Shown: piece after piece, positions 47,896-58,782 of the stretch
Layout: every line of letters starts with the position of its first letter
Position numbering within the stretch: position 1 is the first letter of the stretch
Assembly (NCBI RefSeq): GCF_003589595.1
Contig: NW_020654810.1
Coordinates: forward strand, 22,537,421 to 22,601,420
Length of the DNA: 64,000 nucleotides
Direction of reading: 5' to 3'
DNA from: Hyposmocoma kahamanoa
Lineage: Eukaryota > Arthropoda > Insecta > Lepidoptera > Cosmopterigidae
Made by a program: the position numbers and the translations under genes
Notes under the pieces: generated by a model
Database searches by the model: none
What the model was told of the DNA's origin: nothing
What the model saw: only the letters and a program-made list of their open reading frames with translations

Positions 47896-47939
47896 ACCCA
47901 CATATTGGCCGTATCCTACCATTTCCATTCACTGGTTAT

Positions 47940-48370
47940 CATTAATTCTTTTTTTTCCGCTGGAGGAGGAAATCCTCATGGATGCTGTACGGCCCGTACC
48001 ATACAGCATGCCCGACTAAACTGGTGATGTTACTACTCAATGGACTAAAACGGAGGAAAAAAAAGGGAGGAGTCCCTTCACCTAGCATTCTTTCATGGAA
48101 CCGCGAACGCATTACATCGTAAAGGCGCATGTCTCAGACGCCGTCATTGGCTTGTCTGTCTCGATCATCCTTTTCTCGTTTAGTCATGACTACTTTCAGG
48201 TACCCTTCACATCTTTCCCAATGCCCTCTGTTTTTTAGCATTGTTGCCACGAGATTCTCTTTAGAGAGCCTTTCATCTTGCGCCATCGGCCTTTCGTTCT
48301 TAAACGCCTTGCATTCGAACAGAGCATGCTGCGGTGTGTCTTTTTCCCCCACAGTACTAACATTCCTCAA
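47940..48370 (-). mobile_element. 5'-truncated R1-clade LINE with an 11-bp target duplication
   Basis: The element is oriented on the minus strand with a short A tail (T run 47949-47956). It is flanked by exact 11-bp copies of TCACTGGTTAT at 47929-47939 and 48371-48381. A few extra bases lie between the tail and the left copy. It contains only the 3' end of the parent. The insertion is recent enough that the duplication is still perfect. Confidence 0.75.
48134..48370 (-). pseudogene. C-terminal end of an R1-clade LINE polymerase
   Basis: About 78 codons are open, including DTPQHALFECKAF, ENLVATMLKN and REKDDRDRQ. This resembles the Cys/His region and tail at the C-terminus of R1/TRAS-type LINE polymerases. 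The first Cys of the usual motif is missing and the fragment starts exactly at the 5' truncation point. R1-clade elements often have fixed targets. No such target is apparent here. Confidence 0.65.
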
Positions 48371-49289
48371 TCACTGGTTATTATAGAAATATGAATAAGC
48401 ATTGGTGTTTCTCATTATGCAACTGTTGACCCCTCGCTGACCTCCACAAGTACTAATATAGAACTGAATTTTCGGTTTGCAACAGCTAAAGCAATATGAA
48501 CTGTTAAAATAATCCCTATCATTTGGTAACTCACGTTTTTAGTTCTAGAATGCTGTTGTTGCACGAAACTTCATCCGAATTGTTGTTGAAATCGAACGTG
48601 GGATCAATTATTTAATCCGCTCTAGTTGAAGCGACTTTACACACGTTATGTCACACGCCAAAGTAGATGTGATCACGACAAACTTCCATCGTTCCACATT
48701 TCTTACTGTATCTCGGCTACAATTAACAACTATATGCTCTGCATTGTTGACTTTTGGCTCTTGTTGCGACACACAATTTTGCTATTTCGTGTCTGGCTCC
48801 TTTATTTCAGTGGCCATTGTTCAATTTGTAATTTACGGTCTGATTGATATTTTATCGCCCAACATTCCTTGTTGTCCAACTGGACCAGTTTTCTGAAATG
48901 CAGCCGCGCTTAAATTGATCTGTTAGCCACTATCAACTGTGTACCGTCAAGACGTTTTCTAATAGCGGATGTGAAAGTAATTAAACAATTCCCTTAACCA
49001 TTTATTTTCTTCTGTTAGTTACGACTTTAAATGATCTTACCTTACGTGAGTATCGCATATGCATTGTATAAACTGGTGTAAAGGTTAGCGAGGACACAAT
49101 AGGTGTTTCAAGTCACAACAAAAATATAAACAAAAGCTAACAAAGGAAACGACCAGTCTGATGCACTTTGGATTGTATCGCGTGACAATGATGTTATTGA
49201 TTACGCTGTTGTTGTTTTGCGGTCCGGTCGAATATGAAACTTCCAAATAGGTGCTACATAAAAGGCTATTCTGTTGTGCCCACGCTGTG

Positions 49290-49445
49290 GCTACAGTTGG
49301 TGCTCGCGAGCGGTGTTGGAGTGGGACGGCACGGTTCACGGCGGCAAGCGCGCGAGTCAACCCTGCGCCCGCGCACTCGAACGGACGCACCGCGCAGACA
49401 AGTTCGGGCACTCCGCCCCGCGACAGTGAAAGTGGATTTTCGTGC
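49290..49445. promoter_or_regulatory. GC/CpG-rich island inside the long intron
   Basis: About 150 bp are strongly GC- and CpG-rich (repeated gcgcgcg, cgcccgcgc) within AT-rich intron. Open frames here are probably a by-product of GC content. I see no inverted ends or repeat copies. A non-coding first exon or promoter is possible. No clear donor was identified. Confidence 0.25.
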
Positions 49446-50239
49446 TTACATCCAAAAATAGTATTGCGAATATAATAAGCTCACGAAGTAATATTTACGC
49501 CAGTTTGTGCTGTTATTCATCGGTATCTGTGATGAAATATTCGTTCATATTGTTGGATGTCGCAAGTGCATGACATCTGCGCTCGCGCCGCCGGCCGGTC
49601 TTTGCCCATCAAAATTTGCCATGCCCGTGCTAATTATCACAACTACCAAATAAGCCTTATGAGTCGTGTTATTATTACTGTATTTTACTTTACTTTCTTG
49701 TATTTCTTTATCGGTAATACACACTATCGTTTCGTCGAGGCTCGGTAGTCTTCGCTAAAGCAACTGCTTCTTGCTCTTAATGCATACATTTTCATGTATT
49801 TGGCTCGTGCTGTCCACTGTAAAAAGTCTAGTCTTCGAAATTGAACGTAAATTCTTATTTAACAACGCAATTTACGTCGACATTTCCATTTTTATTGACT
49901 TTGTCACTCAAGCTAATAGTTTCTTGTTTAGGTTTCTTTAATATTATTTCCAATTTAGCTAACGAACTATTATGAGTCATTAGCAAATTTCTAATTTGCG
50001 GTAGCAATGACGTGTTGGTCGTTGTTTCTCCATTTATTGAAAGTATTTTAAAGTAGGCGATTTGACAAACTCAATATTCATGTTTGAAGATAATAAACCT
50101 GGTAAATACCGTGGCTCTGACCACAATTCGCAATGTTTTTGTTGCCTGCCAGTTACTTCAACATGACCTTTTGTTTGTCTAAAAAAGAAGGAAAAGTTAT
50201 TTTGCTGTTACCTTCACCTGTAAATGAAGAATTATGATT

Positions 50240-50590
50240 TTCAGTTTATAGTTAGAAGCAATATTAATGTATTTAAAATTTACCATTTAACGAGGTTTAA
50301 AGCTATAGTGAAACAAAAACTTTGCACTAAGATTATTTCTTATATATATTCTATTTGGTAATAACCCGTTTAGCTCTTGCAGGTTGTCACTATGTATCAA
50401 ATTAAATATTGTAAATGATACATGTATACAAATGTTTATTTACAAAGAGCAACCCCTCATTGTTTTTCTCAGTCTGCTCAGGGGAATCAGCCTTAAGTAA
50501 TGAGTAGTAGAACTAAATCAATGTTACGATTTCAAGTGTAATTTGCTTGCCTATAAAATAAAGATTAATTGAGTTTGAGCAGACATTTAT
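50240..50590 (+). pseudogene. CR1-like LINE terminal coding remnant and 3' UTR
   Basis: The end of the coding region is recognisable near 50285-50330 (TRFKAIVKQKLCTK). The following untranslated part recurs at 44700-44890, with the stretch around aatattgtaaatgata, the CTCAGGGGAATC-type block and tttcaagtgtaatttgc. It is a dead, 5'-truncated copy. Confidence 0.5.
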
Positions 50591-50814
50591 GTTTAGTGTA
50601 GATGTTTAAACAAATTACGTTGCATATCATTACAGTATTTCTGTGCACACATTGAAATACAGATTTGCATCCTTGGTCAGGTCTTGTTTCATCGAGTACC
50701 CAGCTACCCGGAACGTTGCCACTATTTGAATGGAATTCATAATGCAAATTGCTTTATTTGGCGTACATGCATTTTATTTTGTTTATTATCTTATTCTTAT
50801 TCTTTAAAATTACC

Positions 50815-50885
50815 TCATTATTGAAAAAAAAAAATTTTTATTATTATTATTATTATTTTTTTTTTTTTATTAATTATTATTCTTA
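50815..50885. repeat. (ATT)n and poly-T/poly-A low-complexity tract
   Basis: gaaaaaaaaaaatttttatt followed by TTA repeats and a T run of about 15. Hard to assemble and variable in length. Confidence 0.8.
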
Positions 50886-51699
50886 AAAAATTACCTCAAC
50901 CATGAAACGTTTGCATGAATTACTGTTATTAACGTTCTTGTCTTCGAAAAAGTTAAGTGCTGTTATATAACCTATAATTCACAGCAATCATGTTGCTCTA
51001 CTAGCGTTTTCTATGACAAAAAATGAACGAAATTACTATGTTTCGATCACAAGACACTTCAGTAATCCGTAACAGTGAACAAAGTCGCTATTGTCGCGGT
51101 TTTCTATCTGGAGGCCTAGAAAGTGCATCACACGATCCACAGGTTGCGATTACTGGATCTGTGCCGTATAATCTTCATTGGCGATCAACATTGACATCAC
51201 GATATCTTAGCTCGGCGTTAGGAACAATAACCAAAATTTCTTTACAATAAACAGATGTTTCTTCTTTAGTTACATTACGATCGCTTTTAATAGAACTAAA
51301 TGCCATTAACATTTTCTAAATTCTCTCCGGTGACCGTAATTGTATTTGGAATATTTAATTCTATGTAATATATAGCATAATTGATTAAATACTCCTTCCT
51401 CGGAACAGATTATATTAGCCTTCATTGTTTCCCAACTTGCAATGCTCTGATTGCAACGCCATGTGGCGTGCTGTACGCGTTCATATCTGTTGATTTTGCA
51501 ATTGCGGCATGAGTCGCTGCTATTCTTAGACACTAACTAGTCTATAGTTTGATTTAAAATGTAATTGCTCTCACAAAGATTCTTATTTTGGTCCAATATC
51601 TTTGCAACTTTAAGATTCTTTGTTTGAATACTTTTATTAGACCGTGACAAATGTAGTGGAGCAAATTTCTTGGAAAAAGTAACAAAAATACATCTTCCC

Positions 51700-52088
51700 A
51701 ATTGAATTTCAACGCCAAATCAGTTGTATAAGCGAAGAGCAATGTCAGTCGTGCTAGACGCGATTCATAGCTTAGCTCGGCATTGAGTCGGCAAGCGGCT
51801 GGTCTCAAGTCTCGATGGAAATACGAATGGTACCAGTTGGCCCTGAGCCGGCGAGCGTTGTACTTCGTTTTTTATCGACTTGTAACTTGGACTCGTTTTT
51901 GTAGAGGAAACCTGTAACTAGAAATAAATTGAATAGACACAATGCAATGCACAGTGCTAATTTCATTCAACAATATGAACGAACAAAAAAGGAAATTGCG
52001 TGTCGCAGATGGCTGAGTCGGTGAAGTGTAATCGTTGCCTTTGAAGTGAACTGAAAGCTAAATGTGATGAAGTGAAAAATGGTGAAAT
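51700..52088 (+). promoter_or_regulatory. Candidate promoter and 5' leader of the short isoform
   Basis: This stretch lies immediately upstream of the ATG exon at 52089 and is not built from any repeat family seen elsewhere here. GC-rich patches (near 51770-51860) alternate with AT-rich sequence. No TATA box or initiator can be named with confidence. The role is inferred only from the position of the first exon. Confidence 0.25.
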
Positions 52089-52173
52089 ATGATATCGGAG
52101 AAACCCCCCGTAAACGGCGGCGTGGGCCCGCCGCTGCGGCCGCGAACTTTCCGCAGGAACTGCGGCGATCAAG
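52089..52173 (+). CDS. Candidate alternative first coding exon (28 codons)
   Basis: An ATG at 52089 opens 28 codons rich in Pro, Gly and Arg (begins MISEKPPVNGG, ends RRNCGDQ) and reaches a donor, CAAG|gtgtta, in phase 1. That is exactly the phase needed by the acceptor at 52546, 373 bp downstream. The exon is GC- and CpG-rich in otherwise AT-rich DNA, as is common for first exons near promoters. A second ATG at 52079 opens an overlapping 40-codon frame that does not fit the acceptor phase, so it would act as an overlapping upstream ORF. This is probably an alternative start of the same gene that omits the 915-codon exon. An independent gene starting here cannot be excluded. Confidence 0.5.
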
Positions 52174-52546
52174 GTGTTACACGTTGGCATTAACCTGTTG
52201 ATTGCGAATTGAGACACGTATGGCTTGCGCGGACGCCAGCGGCCGAACCGGTTTGCTGAATCATTCGATGTCCAATGTTATTATGACATTTTGCCGGATA
52301 TTCTTACTAAATCTTGTCGTGATCTAACACCTTCCAAAAATAGAGGTTTTTAGTAAATAATAATCAGTTATCATGTCACTGTTATCTTGATTCCCTGAAA
52401 ATAATACTAATTTGTACGATGTGAATATTGCTAACAATGAGATTATATTATTTCTTAATTGCGTCAGAGCGCAGGCCACGTTCGTTTCAAGATCAGTCTC
52501 TCAACTTGAGACTATAGATGTAACACGTTGATCGTCATTTTTCTAG

Positions 52547-52777
52547 TTTTCATAACTTCACCATCGATCGTGTACATCGACACAAGCGTCAAGTGTCCAT
52601 ACTACAGCCAGAACGACGAAGATATCGGCAGAGTGCCGAAAAACAAAAGTAGCAAGAAGGAAAACTTACAAGATACTGTCAAATTGATAGACATATTAGA
52701 GGAGAAAGGATGGCTTAACATCAGAACTGTTTTGAAAGATAGAGAGTTCGAAATCCAGGATGTCGTTGCTTTTATTG
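52547..52777 (+). CDS. Internal coding exon (231 nt, phase 1 to phase 1)
   Basis: Acceptor tttttctag ends at 52546 and donor ATTG|gtaaat follows 52777. The 77-codon reading frame is open and its composition is protein-like, with a lysine-rich region (RVPKNKSSKK) followed by an amphipathic stretch containing KLIDILEEKGW and EIQDVVAFIG. The exon begins with two bases of a codon, so it fits a phase-1 donor. Both the exon ending at 32403 and the GC-rich exon ending at 52173 end in phase 1. I do not recognise a named domain. The next exon should begin in phase 1 and probably lies beyond 64000. The link to the 29-32 kb exons across a 20.1 kb intron is inference. Confidence 0.65.
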
Positions 52778-53019
52778 GTAAATTTTGCATTCTTTGTAAT
52801 TAACTTTTACCGTATTGAAATTATGACAGCGAATCTCATGCTTTTTGTTTATACAGTGATTCCTGTATGTAATACGATGTGGTTTTTCCGAACATATTTT
52901 TATTTACAAATACATTACATCATACATTCTTATCGTTCACATATCCTGTATTACTGTACATATGGTCTTACGACGATATATTTAATAAATAGATAAATAA
53001 CGACTTTTTCTGACACTTT

Positions 53020-53196
53020 CATAGCCTCACACTAGGAAAATCCTGTGTCGCGGGTGCCAAGGACACCACAAATTACACCCAAACTCACGAGAGAAATAAA
53101 TATAGGCCGTACAAGTATTTCTCCCGGTCCGGGAATCGAAACCGGGACCTCTGCGTGGCAGACCAACATGGTAACCATTCGGCTACGGAGGCAGTT
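53020..53196 (-). repeat. SINE family E, complete copy
   Basis: Same layout as 38905-39092. Box B complement gggaatcgaaacc at about 53128-53140, box A complement ccattcggctacggaggc. Confidence 0.8.
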
Positions 53197-53561
53197 TAAT
53201 AATATGTATTCTAAAGAATTGGCACTGACCGCGTAAATAGTCAAACATAATAGCAACAAATTTAGTGTTATTATACTTGTCCTAACCCTAAATACATTCC
53301 ACTGCAGCTCATTCATTTCATTATCAAACAGTTATTTTAAACTTGAAGCAATATGTCATACCTTTGGTACAATAAGGCCACATGATCATACTTAAAAAGT
53401 GCTTTTATCAAATGATGTACCTATATGTGAAATGTTACAGCTCTCCTATTTAAACATAAAAAAGAAGTCTGCTGATATCGTTCGTAGAATCTTTAAACTT
53501 CACTCCTGAAAAGTTGTCCTTTTTCAGATATGACCTTTCAATAATAATATTTAACATCTTA

Positions 53562-53661
53562 GAGTGGTTTAGCAGCGATGCAAACGCGCGACTGCATCGA
53601 ACTGTCTGCATCGATACAAGTCGCAATTATCGCAGCTAAAAGCCGCCGTGTGTAACCACTC
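53562..53661. mobile_element. Short PIF/Harbinger-like MITE (100 bp)
   Basis: Ends GAGTGGTT...AACCACTC are flanked by TTA at 53559-53561 and 53662-53664. The GAGTGGTTACACACG terminus also forms the outer end of repeat X at 3262, so this is likely a tiny derivative of X. The interior has ATGCA/TGCAT-rich dyads. Confidence 0.7.
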
Positions 53662-53664
53662 TTA

Positions 53665-53977
53665 GGCTCAACTAACACTGGGGCAGAGTCGAAGCGTCGC
53701 GACGCGTCATGTTTTTCGCCTATAGTATATTAATCTCTATTCTCCCATTACTAAGGTACAAATTTGTGTTATGCAAATATGGAAGGCGCTTGGTTAAAAT
53801 CGAGCGGTTACGCGCTTTGGCGTGCGTTCCTTGCGCACAGTGAGGCGTCAGACGCCGACCACACTGTAATCCGGGCGCACTAATGCGAGTGTCGTCGACG
53901 ACGCGCGTCGTCTTGCGTTATAATTAGAACCAGGACGTGACGCGACGCTTCGACTCTGCGCCAGTGTGAGTTGAGCC
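53665..53977. mobile_element. PIF/Harbinger-like MITE (313 bp) sharing a TTA with its neighbour
   Basis: Inverted ends of about 45 bp start GGCTCAACT and include gtcgaagcgtcgcgacgcg on one side and its complement on the other. TTA flanks at 53662-53664 and 53978-53980. The left TTA is also the right duplication of the preceding 100-bp MITE, so one element inserted at the other's target duplication. Confidence 0.8.
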
Positions 53978-54119
53978 TTAGTGTCTCTCCTCTTTGTTAT
54001 AATAATTATAACAAACTATTGGAGTAATTTGACAAAAAAAATATTTAATATCATGGTAGTAAAACATCAATGACGTTTAATAACCATATAAATTACAATA
54101 ATTAAATAGACATATCTAG

Positions 54120-54345
54120 TCAGTTATGCTAGCTGTAAAGGTAACGCTCTAAGTGAAGAAATAAATTTGTCACATATGGCGCTACGGCAAAAAGTCGTTA
54201 AAAATCAAAAACAAAGATATTCAACAAGGCATATACAAAAATTCGTAAGGTCTGCTGGTTCGTTCTATGGCTTAATTGGCTGAGCAGCCAGATCGAATTA
54301 ATTTCTCTTAGTGTTTTGATCTTTGTTTTAATAATGTACACATTA
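54120..54345 (+). repeat. SINE family B, degraded copy
   Basis: atatggcgctacggcaaaaag and ctatggcttaattggc remain. Box B is deleted. Confidence 0.6.
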
Positions 54346-54379
54346 CATTGACAAATAATAAGTAAAATAAAATATAGTA

Positions 54380-55165
54380 GGGGAGACGTACCCAAATATT
54401 GAATACGTGCACAATACTGGGTACCCCGCTATAATGAAAACTAAACAGCACCATCTTTATTTAAAAACTAGAACTGTTTCGTCAATGTAAGTTACCAATA
54501 TTTTGGTAGTTGTCTGCGCCATTTTTGCCTTCAGTTTGCTGTGAATGTTGACAGCGAACTGAAGGCAAAATCAGATTCAGATCTTGACTTCAAAACGCTG
54601 TTAGAGTATTATATGTGATATTATATTTTGTGACAATGTTATATACTAGCTAGGCGCATAGTTAGAATACAGAAGTTAACGCATTTTAGCGATAATTGCG
54701 CAGGGTGAAATTTTCGTAACCGATTATTGTACAATTAGGTAGTTACCTCAATATCGAATACCTATGTATCCACAATATCCGATATTGGGGTACCTACATC
54801 ACTCGTTATATAGTGTCTTTCATATTCAAATGTTTAATTAGAAACGTTTAGATTGTTTTTGCTTACTGCTTTTGCAAATTTAAAAGCATCTTTTTAAATA
54901 CATAGCCTGGTTATTAGAGTGTACCCTATACTGGATATCCAATATTAAATAGTGTACCCTGTACTGGATATGCATTATTAGGGTACGTATGAAAACATCG
55001 TTGATTTTGATAAAATGAACATACCTACATATAAGTTTAATTCGTTTTCTAATGTAGTCTTTAGATAGAAGATGACTGTGACTGCAATAAATATAAATTT
55101 TTAAATATTACATTAGTGTTTTTTTCGAATGTTCAAAAAGTATCTGATATTTGGTACGTCTCCCT
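54380..55165. mobile_element. DNA transposon remnant or MITE (786 bp) with GGGAGACGTACC ends
   Basis: Inverted ends of about 26 bp (GGGGAGACGTACCC left, complement of GGTACGTCTCCCT right) are flanked by TA at 54378-54379 and 55166-55167, compatible with Tc1/mariner-like insertion. Inside is a strong hairpin (54521-54542 with 54551-54571). Diverged copies of a ggtacc/taccctgtactggatat block lie near 54775 and 54920-54985. No intact frame. Confidence 0.55.
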
Positions 55166-55218
55166 TAATGGACTAAAGCCTCAATTTCCTTTCCATAACA
55201 CACATCACTACACTCGTA

Positions 55219-55485
55219 CTATAAGTATATAAGTATATGTAATTTCCCAGGAACCAGTACCTTCAATTCAACAAACTTGTTATCAAAATACATACTATTA
55301 CCAACTTTCTCTACAATCATCGTACAAGACTTAATAGTTGCAGCTCCATCAATATCTTTAATTTCTTTACGAGCCGCATTTAAGTTTCCATTGATGGCAT
55401 GATCAAACTTTTCATTATGTATTATTTCATTGCCATTATTCGACTTATTGTCGACTACAATCGAATACGTATTCGTTTTAATCAT
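55219..55485 (-). CDS. Unassigned open frame with protein-like composition (hypothetical)
   Basis: The minus-strand ATG near 55485 (MIKTNTYSIVVDNKS) opens about 88 codons ending KVLVPGK and a stop at about 55219. The composition is balanced (Asn, Lys, Ile, Val, Asp) and not like a translated repeat. No other copy is visible in the window. AG occurs just before the ATG, so it could be an exon. I do not recognise the family. It could be a remnant of a retrogene or transposon. Confidence 0.3.
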   Translation of the reverse strand: MIKTNTYSIVVDNKSNNGNEIIHNEKFDHAINGNLNAARKEIKDIDGAATIKSCTMIVEKVGNSMYFDNKFVELKVLVPGKLHILIYL

Positions 55486-55514
55486 CTCAGAATAGATCAA
55501 TCAATATATCAATA

Positions 55515-55695
55515 AAGATAATTACAAAGTCAAACACAAATAATTTTTATTTCTTAGGTAAGCAAATTACATTTGAATCGTCACGTTGATAACTCTACTA
55601 CTCATTTGTAAGCCCCATGTGAAGAATGAATAAGAAACTCTTGGAGTTTAGTGCTCTTTAAAAATAAACATTTCTATACATTTTTTTTTTATTTG
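55515..55695 (-). repeat. CR1-like LINE 3' UTR fragment
   Basis: It contains the blocks gcaaattacatttgaatcgtcac and aataagaaactcttgg shared with 63690-63865 and, in reverse, with 50440-50580. No coding sequence adjoins on the right until 55956. Confidence 0.4.
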
Positions 55696-55955
55696 GCTTA
55701 CAAAACAGGTTAGAGAGTTTCTGGTTAGAGAGATCAGTTTTAACTAGACATTGCTTAAATACAATTCGAATACAATGGAACCTACTAGATGTAAGCACAA
55801 CATGCGTGTAATTTTCACGTAAATGTTCTTACGAACTTATTTGGACTCGGATAGCCCAATTTCTGTTTATAAACTAAATTAAAAAACAAATGAATTAAAA
55901 ACAAAAAATAAATCAAAAACAAAATGTTTGATAACTTACTGTTTTGCTTACTTAC

Positions 55956-56350
55956 TTACTTACTTGTCTTACATGCAGGCAGAGCAAAGGTTTTCCGGTT
56001 TTGTAATCGGCTACCTTTCCGAAGGAGAGAAAACTTGACATGTTCCAAAATATCCGGCAAATCAATGTGACAATGGATTAACTTATATAAAAACATGATG
56101 TCTGAAATTTTCCTGGGCATATATAAGAAAGAAAGACCATTATTTACAATGTTTATTTCAAATATTATACATAAAGACAACCTGCAAGAGTTAAATGGGT
56201 CACTACCACGGCTTTTTGTCATCCAAGTAGGCAGACGCTGTATAATACAGTGTCAAGTTTTTGTTTCACTATAGTTTTAAACCTCGTGAATGGCAAATTT
56301 TGAATATCAACCGAACTATTATTATACAGGCTTATACGTTGCCCCAATCA
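55956..56350 (-). pseudogene. CR1-like LINE 3'-end fragments, rearranged
   Basis: At 55956-56222 the minus strand reads a LINE C-terminal segment (RKISDIMFLYKLIHCHIDLP, LLRKGSRL, RKTFALP) and ends in a (TTAC)n tract at 55945-55965. At 56240-56330 the minus strand reads DIQNLPFTRFKTIVKQKL, which normally lies further C-terminal. Their order is reversed relative to intact CR1-like proteins, so two fragments were joined or inverted. Confidence 0.55.
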
Positions 56351-57187
56351 ATTTATTAAGACGACTGTCAAGAACAACCACTTTATTTTATTTCACGTGT
56401 TAATGTTATGTTTATCACAATTTTCAATAAAAATATTACTATTCATCTTAAGATAAATAACTGTTCATTAATGTACTGTGACGTTAATGTAAGAATGTTA
56501 TTTTATTTTAAACTTCTTTTCAACCAAATTTAAGTGTTTATCGTCGTTCGATTAATTTTATCAACGTCATCTGTTATTACTGTATTCCTTTTAATTTTCT
56601 TTTCGGAAAGACCATTAAAATTTTCATATCGTTTCACGATTGCCCTGGATGAAGAGTCGTCGGCACCTACCCCAAAATTTAATTTCATATAACTTTATAT
56701 AGATTTATCTCCATTGATGGAGAACGATCCATAAAGACATGATTCCTATTGATTTGTTTAAGAAATTTATAGTACTTTTTTGTACTACTACTGTCTTGTA
56801 CTACCTAGGGACTGAACGGAACACTAACTATATAGGGGCATTGCTTCGTATTGCCTACATTAGCTTACCTTCTTTAATTTACTCATTCTCTAATCGTTCC
56901 TTCATGTCTGTTTAACTTAGTACTTCTGAAGCTGGTGATCTACCTCCATCTGTTTTTATCCATCGGTCCATCTTGTTGATGCACGACCTCGTAATAGATT
57001 CCCTTTTTTAAATTACTAAATTAAAATTAATAGCAGTCTAGCTCGTGAAATAGTTGGTCCAGGGAAATACTGCCACCGTACGTATATCTGCCGCTCAGTA
57101 GTAACGTGAGCATTACTGCGTTCAGGTTTTGAATGGTACTGATGAAACTCCAGACAGATGGAAGTTGTGAACAACACGCCTCAGGGT

Positions 57188-58071
57188 AGTGTTGGGTTAC
57201 TCATACACGAGGCAACTCGTTTGTACCACTCGCTTGGTTAGTTTGTCACAACACCTCATGTCATAAAAATGTCCCACTTCACACCTCACCTCATGTCATA
57301 GCCCCATGTCACAGCCTCACTCATGTCAAACTGTTTCGAATTCAACATATGCAACAATTATTGGTCCTGCACTGCCCGCTTTTTAGACGATTTATAACCG
57401 ACTTCAAAAAAGGAGGAGGTTCTCAATTCCACTGTATGTTTTTTTTCTTTTTTTTTTGTATGTATGTTACGCGATAACTTCGGTATTTGTGAACCGATTT
57501 TCATGATTCTTTTTTTGTTGGAAAGGGGGTACTTCATAGTGGTCTCATTTCATTTTGAAGAAAATCATCCACCTCGAAGGGTTGCTGTTCACGCATGAAG
57601 ATTCATTTTTATAAATAGCGCCTAACTAGGAGCAATTACTTTAATGGTTGGTTTTGCTATTTCTCCCATTCAAGGCGTTTTTCTCTCAATATAATATACT
57701 TTAAGTAGAGTCGTAGTGAGAACCTATTTTTATTATCTCCAGTGTCAAGTCCTGTATAGTGGCGAACTAGGGGATATTTCAATAAAACTTAGCAAATAGG
57801 CGTAATTCCACGTACTTTTCAGGTCGGTTTTTTTAGTATTCTGTACTGAGATTATACATCATATGATCATACACCATAGTACTAAATAAATAACACGTAC
57901 ACACAAATAAGTTATCCAATTGATTGATGCCATCAAATTATGAAAATGTGCTCAATATTCCATGTCTGTTGAGCCATTGCACTTAATTTGAAGTAGGACA
58001 TTGTACCGCCTCATTTTTTCAAATGAGCTACTCCCTCTAACTCATTTTAATTTCATTTCCTACCCAACACT
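57188..58071. mobile_element. hAT-like element splitting a repeat A copy
   Basis: Inverted ends AGTGTTGGGT...ACCCAACACT are typical of hAT termini. Flanking octamers CTCAGGGT and ATTAGGGT agree at six of eight positions. Repeat A stops at cctcaggg on the left and resumes at gggtcacgggcgcag on the right. A repeat D copy (57393-57850) lies inside, so this is a three-level nest. No transposase frame is left. Confidence 0.65.
57393..57850 (+). repeat. Repeat D copy, long form, inside the hAT-like element
   Basis: taaccgacttcaaaaaagg to ggtcggtttttttag. Also carries an uninterrupted tactttaatggttggtttt site. Confidence 0.75.
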
Positions 58072-58782
58072 ATTAGGGTCACGGGCGCAGTGGCAGTGAC
58101 CGTCAGATGTTTAGGATTAAAGTAACTGTAAACGTTACGGACAGGCGTGTCGCTTACCACAACGCTCACAATTTGTTCGTATTTTTTTTTGTCACTAGTA
58201 GTTATGTACCTATAAAAAATTGTTGCATGTCTTATTTTCGAACGTTTACTACGAATTTCGTTCCTGGTTTTACTTCCCGCACGGAATATAGTATATTTAA
58301 CTTATACATAGCTATAAAAATGTTACATTATTACTGTATTGTCTTTATAGATGGCTTATTATGCTTACGTGACTGTTAGACAAGTTACGTATAATTACAC
58401 CACAACCAAAGCCTTACTAGTCTATTGTCCAAAAGAACCAACATTGTTTACGACTATGGCTTTATTACATCCAGAACAAGTATTTGTAACCAAAATTACT
58501 TGTTATAGTTTGACGTTTAGGCTTTATTAGGAATGCAATTGTTATATTACCTTACACGTTTGTGTACGCCTACTTGCGTGCGTGGACGCATACTTTGGTG
58601 CTGAAAATGAAAGACACCTTTACCAGTATTATTTTAAGGGCCTACGCCCATTGGGAACTTGCGAGCAAAATGTTTGAGAATTCCTTTGCAGTTACTCGTT
58701 GACTTATTCACTATTCTGCCGTGCCAAACCAATACACTGTATGTAATACCAAAGCTAGTATTTTGAGAAAAAGCCGCAAAAA

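Larger units (their letters stand above)
32404..52546 (+). other. Very long intron (about 20.1 kb) filled with mobile elements
   Basis: If the 32306 and 52547 exons belong together, this is one intron bounded by GT and AG. It holds at least seven repeat A copies, three repeat D copies, SINEs of three families, two MITEs with exact target duplications, an R1-clade LINE end and two CR1-like tails. Stretches 32404-33190, 36600-37690, 44960-45530, 46760-47810, 48390-49290 and 49450-50240 show no feature I can name. Confidence 0.55.
57035..58185 (-). repeat. Repeat A copy split by the hAT-like element
   Basis: 57035-57187 carries the end and hairpin half. 58072-58185 carries cacgggcgcagtggcagtg to the head with cgtgtcgcttaccac. 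Confidence 0.7.

Noticed and set aside
49234..49475. 75- and 74-codon GC-rich frames
   Set aside because: Two overlapping frames are open only because of the GC content. There is no splice support or motif. Kept only as a possible promoter island.
52079..52201. 40-codon frame starting at the upstream ATG 52079
   Set aside because: Its phase at the 52173 donor does not fit the 52546 acceptor and it reads through arginine/alanine low-complexity sequence. Treated as an overlapping uORF.
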